From Branchiostoma floridae (Eukaryota; Chordata; Leptocardii; Amphioxiformes; Branchiostomatidae): a DNA stretch of 64,000 nt. Within the stretch, counting starts at the first letter, position 1. Every line of letters starts with the position of its first letter. The stretch spans positions 32,258,500 to 32,322,499 of the forward strand of contig NC_049979.1 of the NCBI RefSeq assembly GCF_000003815.2, given 5' to 3'. The translations under genes were made by a program, and so were the position numbers. Positions 58,241 to 64,000 of the stretch are shown piece by piece. Under the pieces are notes generated by a model. The model made no database searches. It saw only the letters and a list, made by a program, of their open reading frames with translations, and was not told where the DNA came from.

Positions 58241-58529
58241 TTCATTCCGGATCCCAAAAATCCAAATTTCGGATATTTTAGGGATCCAATTCGAATCCGT
58301 TTGCATTCGCTAGCATTTGTTACAAATACGCAAATATCCCTGCTCGAATATGGCTACATCCGATACCCTTTCCCCCAGTGTATCCAGATTGGGCTTTTTG
58401 GGCATTCCCTGGACTTTGTGTGTGTGTGGGGGGCTCATTCGGCCCCACCTTCATACGGCTTACAGTACGATCGCCAAATTTGCAGGCGGTGATATACTCG
58501 TTGAGTTTTAAAATTCCTATTTTTTTTAG

Positions 58530-58810
58530 TAATTATGACATATAATTCCCGTAATACCTTAATTTTTCACAGAAAAAGTTACCATTAAAGGTTTCTTATA
58601 AATATTTAAGTGTGATAACACTTCTGTTGTCTAAACCCGACGCAACGACGTCAAAATGACGTCAAAAATGACGTCATGATGGATGATAATCCTTTAATTT
58701 CACAAGATAAATTTTTCAACATTCAATGCTAAAACCCCGTGAAAACGGTTACAAACGTTAACATGAATGTGTTCTGTAAGAAATACCAAGGCCATTCTGG
58801 ATAGGGTTAA
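58530..58810 (+). mobile_element. TTAA-2-related right end
   Basis: Ends CATTCTGGATAGGGTTAA (TTAA 58,807-58,810). Upstream is a cluster of CREs: CGACGTCAAAATGACGTCAA and AATGACGTCATGATGG within 58,640-58,682. Left part not identifiable here. Confidence 0.6.
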
Positions 58811-58825
58811 AAAAATGAATAGATA

Positions 58826-59215
58826 TGAATTGTTTATGTTACTTTGATATCATATTTGGCGAAAATCCAAGCTGGCGGACTTTACGACCAGATAAAAGAT
58901 AACTACATACATAATGTAATGTAGCTTATTATCCCCTAAAATTCGTGATTACCAGTTATCCATCAAATAGTTTTTAAAAAAGTTATTTGTCTTGTATCTA
59001 TATCGTCTTTTGCGAAATAACCTAATTAATGATCCAGGCAATATATTCATATTGACGTCTTATTTTGTCATAATAGCGTTGAATTTCTTAAAATCTTTAG
59101 ATATTATCTACATCATTCTCTGAAAATTTGGTGGTTTATACCGCGGCCTCAAAAGCACCCCTATCCCTTCCCGGTCAGAGGGATGACTCAAAAAGCCCGG
59201 TCTCAAAAGGGTTAA
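58826..59215 (+). mobile_element. TTAA-2 right half
   Basis: Begins within the cassette (AAAATCCAAGCTGGCGGAC near 58,863) and ends GCCCGGTCTCAAAAGGGTTAA (TTAA 59,212-59,215). The left half and X-box are missing. Confidence 0.65.
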
Positions 59216-59441
59216 TAATTTTCCAAAATATTTTTTTCTTTTTACCTAGGAGACCTTTTTTTTGTCATGTATGTAGACAAGGATGCCTTTATTTAACTTT
59301 TAACGACCAATCCGATCAAGTATACCCTATATCAATAATCAAAATGAAATGAAGTTAATGGTTTTATATATATTTGAAACATTTCCATCTTTCGAACATA
59401 GAAAATATTTAGTTACAGGAACGTGGATTGCAGATATGTAC

Positions 59442-59620
59442 CGTCGATATCGATGTTTGTTGTTATATGTTGCTGCATGTAGGGCATGATGTGGAAGATG
59501 CTGTCCTCTGACAGACCAGTCTGCTGCAGACTCTGATAAACCGACAACTGACGCGTCAGCAGGATGAGCTGCTCACGTGTGAATATCGGTGGTCCAGTGA
59601 CGCACATAGGTAACTTCTCC
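59442..59620 (-). CDS. hmbox1-like: HMBOX1-like homeobox gene, exon encoding second HNF-p1-like domain
   Basis: Acceptor CTTTGTTCTTGCAG (minus, strong) at 59,621 upwards and donor GACG/GTACAT at 59,442/59,441. One base completes Gly, then 59 codons, then one base of Glu. The peptide has P-P-I-F-T-R-E-Q-L-I-L-L..L-S-V-Y-Q-S-L-Q-Q-T-G-L-S-E-D-S-I-F-H-I-M. HMBOX1 starts with a similar short helical motif (P-R-F-T-I-E-Q-I-D-L-L..R-R-T-G-M-T-K-H-E-I-L), the HNF-p1 region implicated in dimerisation in HNF1. A Met at the fifth codon (59,605-59,607) could act as an alternative start if the upstream exon is not used. Confidence 0.82.
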
Positions 59621-60015
59621 CTGCAAGAACAAAGGGCTTTCTTGAACTAGTTGGACTGTAAAATCCACTACAAAATTGGACACACCCCAATTTTCAACTA
59701 AAGAGCACCAGCGTTTGCCATGGAAAGAATGGTGTTGTTAAGTCAAAAATTTTTGTGGGGCAATTTTTTTAAAAGTCCAACTAGTTCAATAATGACTTCT
59801 ACAAATACAGATGGACTTTCAAGTTAACACAAGGCTATAATGTTCATGTGGTAAAGTCAATGTGTCATTTTTAGCTTTATTGTATCATACGACCATTAGA
59901 TCTACAATTTTGGAAATATGCACATTTGCATTTTCATTAATTAGATTTTTCTCTTAACACCTCATATATAGCCAGGCTTTAGCACAGTGAGTGTATCCCG
60001 ATTCAAGTTTCATTT

Positions 60016-61516
60016 TTAACCCTCAAACATCTGAGTTGGGTCCGTTTGAACCCCTGTAGAAAATTTTGGCTGCCATTTGAACATTTTTTATCTGAAGAAA
60101 AATTCATCCAGTGAATTTGTCACTCAGTATCTGGAAAGTCAATGGAAACTATAAATTAAAGACTGAGTTTATCCGTCTGGAGTCCATTGATATGCAGTTT
60201 TAAAAACAAACTTTTAAAACCCACCCCTTAACTACTAATCGTATAACCACCAAATTTTCATAATAGGATGATAAATCTTAAACTTGTATCCTCACAACAA
60301 GTTTTGTGTCATCATCATATCATGTGACTAAATTATAACGTCATTTAGCGAACAAGAGCGGCCATATTGGATTTTGACCTATGCTGTCATAAAATTAGAA
60401 TAAACCATACCTTTTGAATCATTAAAGTTCCATCAAATTTTATAGGATTAATTTGACATAAGAAAACAAGTGTAGCTTAATGACAAAACCTTGTTTGTTT
60501 AAATCGAATTTGGCAAGTTTTGGAAAAAGTATACCTGTCAGAATTTCGTTGCCTGGCAACACAAATAAAACAAGTGCTTTTAAAAAAGCTGGCATTTTGC
60601 CAATGTTTGCGTGTGTGAACGTTTTTTTCTAGTTATTAGAATGTCATATAAATAGAACAGAGTAACTAAACCTGATATTGGCGCATGGAGAGATTCACAT
60701 ATGTGCCTGAACTGCAGCAGATCTAGACGCCAGCTGTTAAAATTTGCGTTTAAGTGCAGCAAATTTCACTACACATTGACTGTTTTTGAGTGAGCTCTGT
60801 TGCGGGGCATTTTTAAGTTTTGTTTTTTTTGAAATTTTAATTTCTATTCGGCAAAAAAACGAAGCGGCGAATCCGTTGACCATAGAAATAAATTGGTGTG
60901 GCCAAATGGATGTAAAAATTAGTATTTTAATGGATGTAAAAAAGAAAAAAAAATCTACCTCCCCGGATTCGAACCGGGTGCATTGGTTTAGAATGCGTAA
61001 ACTTTACCACTGCGCTAGTGCGAACATGTTGAAGAAATGCCTGTTTTAACAGGTATAGAAATGTTTGGCATGGATTGAACAGGTCCGTTCATCTCAACAT
61101 CACAACATCACAACATCACAACTGCAAGTCGCAAAATGCAATAAACTTACTTTATTGACTTGTACTTTTGGTAGCAACATTTGGGATAAATTACCAAGTT
61201 TAGTAGCTGTAGTGCTTAATGTTCATGAGCTATGCGACAGAAAAGTTGCCTAAGGCCTCAAAATTATCCTCCCTGGTCAAAATACGGTTAGTGCAAAACG
61301 TGGTCCTCCTGATCGTTTGCATAAATTATGATAATGAGCTGGACTTAGGAATACCTCAACATGTCAAAATATTCCTCTTACATTGCTAAAACAATGTATG
61401 TACACTGATGACCGATTAGAAGTACAAATGAGATTTTATTGTACGATCATATTGGGGTCCATTTGGAACCCCACTCGTCATTTAAGTCGCAAAAAGGTCG
61501 GGTGCTTGAGGGTTAA
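60016..61516 (-). mobile_element. TTAA-1 MITE, long old copy with an internal insertion
   Basis: TTAA at 60,016-60,019 and 61,513-61,516 with tips CCCTCAAACATCTGAG and CGGGTGCTTGAGGG. The X-box is reduced by one base (GTTGCCTGGCAAC, 60,548-60,560); a YY1-like GCGGCCATATTGG is at 60,358-60,370. It is ~500 bp longer than other copies because ~60,580-61,120 is foreign and includes a tRNA-like sequence. It is inside a homeobox-gene intron. Confidence 0.75.
60955..61026 (-). tRNA. tRNA-like sequence (pseudogene or SINE head)
   Basis: The minus strand has an A box TAGCGCAGTGGTAA, a five-pair anticodon stem (GCATT..AATGC, loop CTAAACC) and a perfect T arm (CCCGG-TTCGAAT-CCGGG). The acceptor stem pairs poorly (TTCGCAC against GAGGTAG) and the D stem overlaps the anticodon stem, so a functional tRNA is unlikely. 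It lies in the foreign insert inside the TTAA-1 copy, which fits a SINE or tRNA pseudogene. Confidence 0.4.
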
Positions 61517-61617
61517 AAGAAAGTGTAAAGAAATCAGTTGATTTAAAATACCAGTAATGGGTAATAACCTTTAATCTTAACATAGACTAGAATTAGAAGA
61601 CATAATGACAAATGTAC

Positions 61618-61784
61618 CCTAAATGACAGCTCTGCTGCATCATGCGGATGGTTTTGAACATGTTGTCCCGCGGCAGGCCGGCCTGCTGAAGTTTCTCACC
61701 AATGGACACCAGACGAGCAGGTTAAACTGCTCCAGGGTAAACTTTGGCTCCATTTGCTCTATCCTGCGGTCAGTCATCTTATTC
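61618..61784 (-). pseudogene. hmbox1-like: HMBOX1-like homeobox gene, first coding exon (first HNF-p1-like domain), frameshifted in this assembly
   Basis: Acceptor TTTATCCCTAG (minus) precedes GAATAAG and ATG (61,775-61,777). M-T-D-R-R-I-E-Q-M-E-P-K-F-T-L-E-Q-F-N-L-L is in frame. The matching continuation R-L-V-S-I-G-E-K-L-Q-Q-A-G-L..N-M-F-K-T-I-R-M-M-Q-Q is in another frame, so one base is missing around 61,712-61,717. With that base the exon would be 53 codons plus two bases, which joins the next exon in phase (Gly). Donor TTAGG/GTACAT. The domain parallels that of the next exon, so the protein has two. The deletion could be a sequencing error, an allele or real loss; the rest of the gene is intact. 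Confidence 0.7.
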
Positions 61785-62375
61785 CTAGGGATAAATTAAG
61801 ACATTAAAACATCTGACTATATCTGCATCCCAATTTCTACACATATTTATTGCAACAAAAAAGGTTACGTTTCCAGTTTTGCCACGGTGGAGTGGCTGGA
61901 TATAAGTCGCTGTAAGTCCGGTAATGCTTTACATGATTAGTCATTTATGTTGCGAATAATGAGCTCATTTGCATGAAGAAAAGGTAAATACAGAAGCAGT
62001 TCACAAGCATTTTTAAACATGTGGCATATGTATCTGAGAATGATGGAATCATCATTAGAGATCGCTAATGCCAATGTAAAAGCCGTTTGCAACATTTATG
62101 AAAAAAAAAACTACGGTATTATAGAAATGTAAATATATCAATACATCTTCTCCCCCCATCCCCATCAAGAATTTATCTCCCCTGTCTTCCCCTGAAGTGT
62201 GTTTAGTTTGCCTTTATTTTTCTGAATGGTTAATGGGTGTTAGTTTTTCTTTAAGTATCTTGCCTTCAGGGAAAAAGCGTTTTACTTTTTCTGGAATCCC
62301 AGCTTAATAATATGACACCAAATACGACGTGGAAAATGATGTTTTACACTTTGTGGAATACTAACTTAACCCTAT
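61785..62375. other. Upstream of the homeobox gene's first coding exon; no promoter identified
   Basis: The acceptor-like start of the exon implies a 5' UTR exon upstream, not found here. AT-rich sequence without recognised repeats. Confidence 0.35.
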
Positions 62376-62570
62376 TCAGACGGGGGGGAGGGGGCTTTGA
62401 GGCTTATTTCTTACTCATCTAGCCAAGGAGCTCAAATAAATACTAAGAACCCTATTACTATTTATGAGTCGTTCAGTGCCATTAGTCAAGTCTTGATGAT
62501 ATGGTATTTTAGCACCATCTCCATGGCAACCGTCGTAAAAAAAATTGCCAATTTCAAAATGGCTACAAAT
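62376..62570 (+). mobile_element. TTAA-2 left end
   Basis: TTAACCCTATTCAGACGGGG at 62,376-62,395, with a decayed X-box (CTCCATGGCAACCG) at ~62,517-62,531 and AATTGCCAATTTCAAAATGG after it. No right tip in place. Confidence 0.6.
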
Positions 62571-63242
62571 ATTGTTTAGAGGCCTATCACAGGTAATAGT
62601 CAAATTAAGAGCATTTCAGCACTCAGTATTTGTAATAAACTACGCAAGATGACAGATCCAAAATGACCTATTAACTAAACTAGAAAGGCCGACATATACT
62701 CACCCTCATACTGAATTTCAGGTTATTAAGTTTCAATACAAAGGCCTCTAGGAGCCAAAACTATATATTTTTAGTATAAAGATAGCTAAAAATCCCAAAA
62801 TTCACGAATTTTAGGTAACGTATTCCCAAAGTAAAAACGAAATAATGTAGGTGCATATCATTCACTAATTCAAACCAAATTTCATTTGGGTGTAATGCAA
62901 GGGAACAGGAGCCAAAAATAAATAAAAAATTAGTCAAAAATGGCCCTAAATCACAAAATAACTCATTTTTTAAGTAATGTATGCAGAAATTGTTAATAAC
63001 ATCCTGCGGGCATATGTCCAATGCACCACTGTATTAAATGTCAGGTCTTCAGGTTGTAATACCAGGTCAGAGGGGCCCTAAATATATATTTTTTGCCAAA
63101 AATTACTAAAAACCCTAAATTAAACCATTTCTAAGGTCTCCATAAAAAAAAGTGAGAAAAAATTCTGGGGGTATTTGCTATTTCTACCTCCAGGCCAAAT
63201 TTCAACTCATTTGGCCCAAATATGAAAAGATTGAATCCATTT
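62571..63242. other. Unassigned, AT-rich, with internal similarity
   Basis: Phrases such as AGGAGCCAAAA, GGCCCTAAAT and CACAAAATAACTCATTTTT/CCAAAATTCACGAATTTT recur in altered form, suggesting ancient ~150-bp internal duplication. No coding frame. Confidence 0.3.
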
Positions 63243-63886
63243 CAATGGCTTTTGAGGCCTGCACCAACTTCGATGTCTTATAACGCCAGAACGGCTTATG
63301 CTAGAGCAACCAAAATTGTTGAGTTTTCCTAAAATATTATTGGCAACGATTTCCGGAAGTTTGAAAAATTTTTCATATTTTTTTGTTGCCATGAAACCGT
63401 TTGTTGACTGGCAGTTATGCCAAAAATTGCAAATATTGGTTATAACAATGTATTTTTCACATTTATTTGCTATATTACTGCTATCTTCTTACATAAATAA
63501 AATCTTCCGTTATTTATAATATATTTCATAATTAGTAATGCATATATTATGCTAATTTGATGACGTCATTAGCCCAAAATTCAAGATGGCGGACCGTATG
63601 GCCCGATCAAGAAAAACTCGAGACCGGAAGGACTCGTCTTAAGCAAGTAAGTAAGCAAGCAAGAAAAACTAGCTTATTATCCCTTTAATTTGGTAACCAT
63701 CTGGTATTTTTAAATCAAAAACTATCTAAAGGAATGTATTTAGTCTATTTCCATTGCCTTTTGTGATTATTTGTTGAAAAAAAAGGTTTTTTGAAAATTC
63801 AAGGTGGTGGGTATAATATGGGGAAGCCCAAGTGGTATCTTAGATGCACATGACGTCATTTTCTGACGTCATTTTCAACACTGCAT
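63243..63886 (+). mobile_element. TTAA-2 body, cut at the right by another sequence
   Basis: GGCTTTTGAGGCCTGCACCAAC, a damaged X-box (GTTGCCATGAAACC, 63,385), CRE TGACGTCA (63,561-63,568) and CAAGATGGCGGACC (63,582-63,595) are collinear with 41,660-42,240. A foreign ~55 bp piece (GAAAAACTCGAGACCGG..AAGTAAGCAAGCAAG) lies at ~63,610-63,665. The family text stops at about 63,886, where CACTGCATGAAA begins a different repeat running to the window end. Confidence 0.7.
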
Positions 63887-64000
63887 GAAAACCGCTCTTT
63901 AAGCTCTCCTAAAGTGTGCTTAAATAAGCCGTATTGGCATTCTTTAAGTTAAATTACGTAATGGTTACGCATTCGTAAATATTATGTTTAAGCCATAATT

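Larger units (their letters stand above)
59621..61617 (-). other. Intron between the two HNF-p1-like exons
   Basis: 2.0 kb; three quarters of it is the TTAA-1 MITE at 60,016-61,516. 59,621-60,015 shows nothing beyond AT-rich text. Confidence 0.6.

Noticed and set aside
60955-61026. Functional tRNA gene
   Set aside because: The acceptor stem does not pair and the D stem is not separable from the anticodon stem; reported only as tRNA-like.
1-64000. CRISPR arrays, operons, ribosome binding sites
   Set aside because: Spliced exons, SINEs and LINEs show this is eukaryotic; the tandem repeats lack unique spacers of constant length.

Overview
This is animal nuclear DNA, AT-rich and heavily loaded with repeats, with one 100-N assembly gap (326-425). 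It is probably from a marine invertebrate chordate or a close relative. A lancelet is my best guess, for three reasons: the gene present is an HNF-class (HMBOX1-like) homeobox gene, there is a Penelope-like element with a GIY-YIG endonuclease, and several LINE and TTAA-flanked MITE families are mixed together. The species is inferred, not proven. Almost all short open frames are transposon debris or chance; the real gene is split by introns.

Layout. 1-1,130: a LINE tail split by a TTAA-flanked MITE. 1,290-12,415: an array of about 75-78 bp monomers (roughly 7 kb of satellite), broken by four insertions and showing higher-order order. 12.4-23.3 kb: mostly unannotatable non-coding DNA with local tandem repeats, a Tc1-like scrap, one possible terminal exon and a tRNA-headed SINE. 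23.3-26.7 kb: an L1-type LINE (minus strand) split by a MITE and by a Penelope fragment. 26.7-35.6 kb: diverged segmental duplicates with exon-like relics. 36-46 kb: a LINE relic, minisatellites and more MITEs.

The host gene. 61.8 to 46.5 kb on the minus strand: six exons whose splice phases all agree encode an HMBOX1/HNF-class transcription factor of about 336 residues. In order it has an HNF-p1-like domain, a second HNF-p1-like domain, an acidic/lysine-rich linker, an atypical POU-specific domain and a homeodomain. Two features are unusual: the N-terminal domain is duplicated, and the homeodomain recognition helix carries Asp and Trp where Asn51 and Arg53 are expected. The first exon has a one-base deletion. 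The introns hold L1 and CR1-like LINEs, five or more MITEs, and a possible antisense spliced transcript with a hairpin-containing promoter-like region.

The most interesting repeat signal is two TTAA-target MITE families with different tips (CCCTCAA.. and CCCTATTCAGAC..) that share one internal cassette. This consists of a perfect RFX X-box palindrome GTTGCCATGGCAAC, then a CRE (TGACGTCA) next to a YY1-type CCAAGATGGCGG motif. The cassette recurs in about nine copies here, including copies whose ends are badly decayed.
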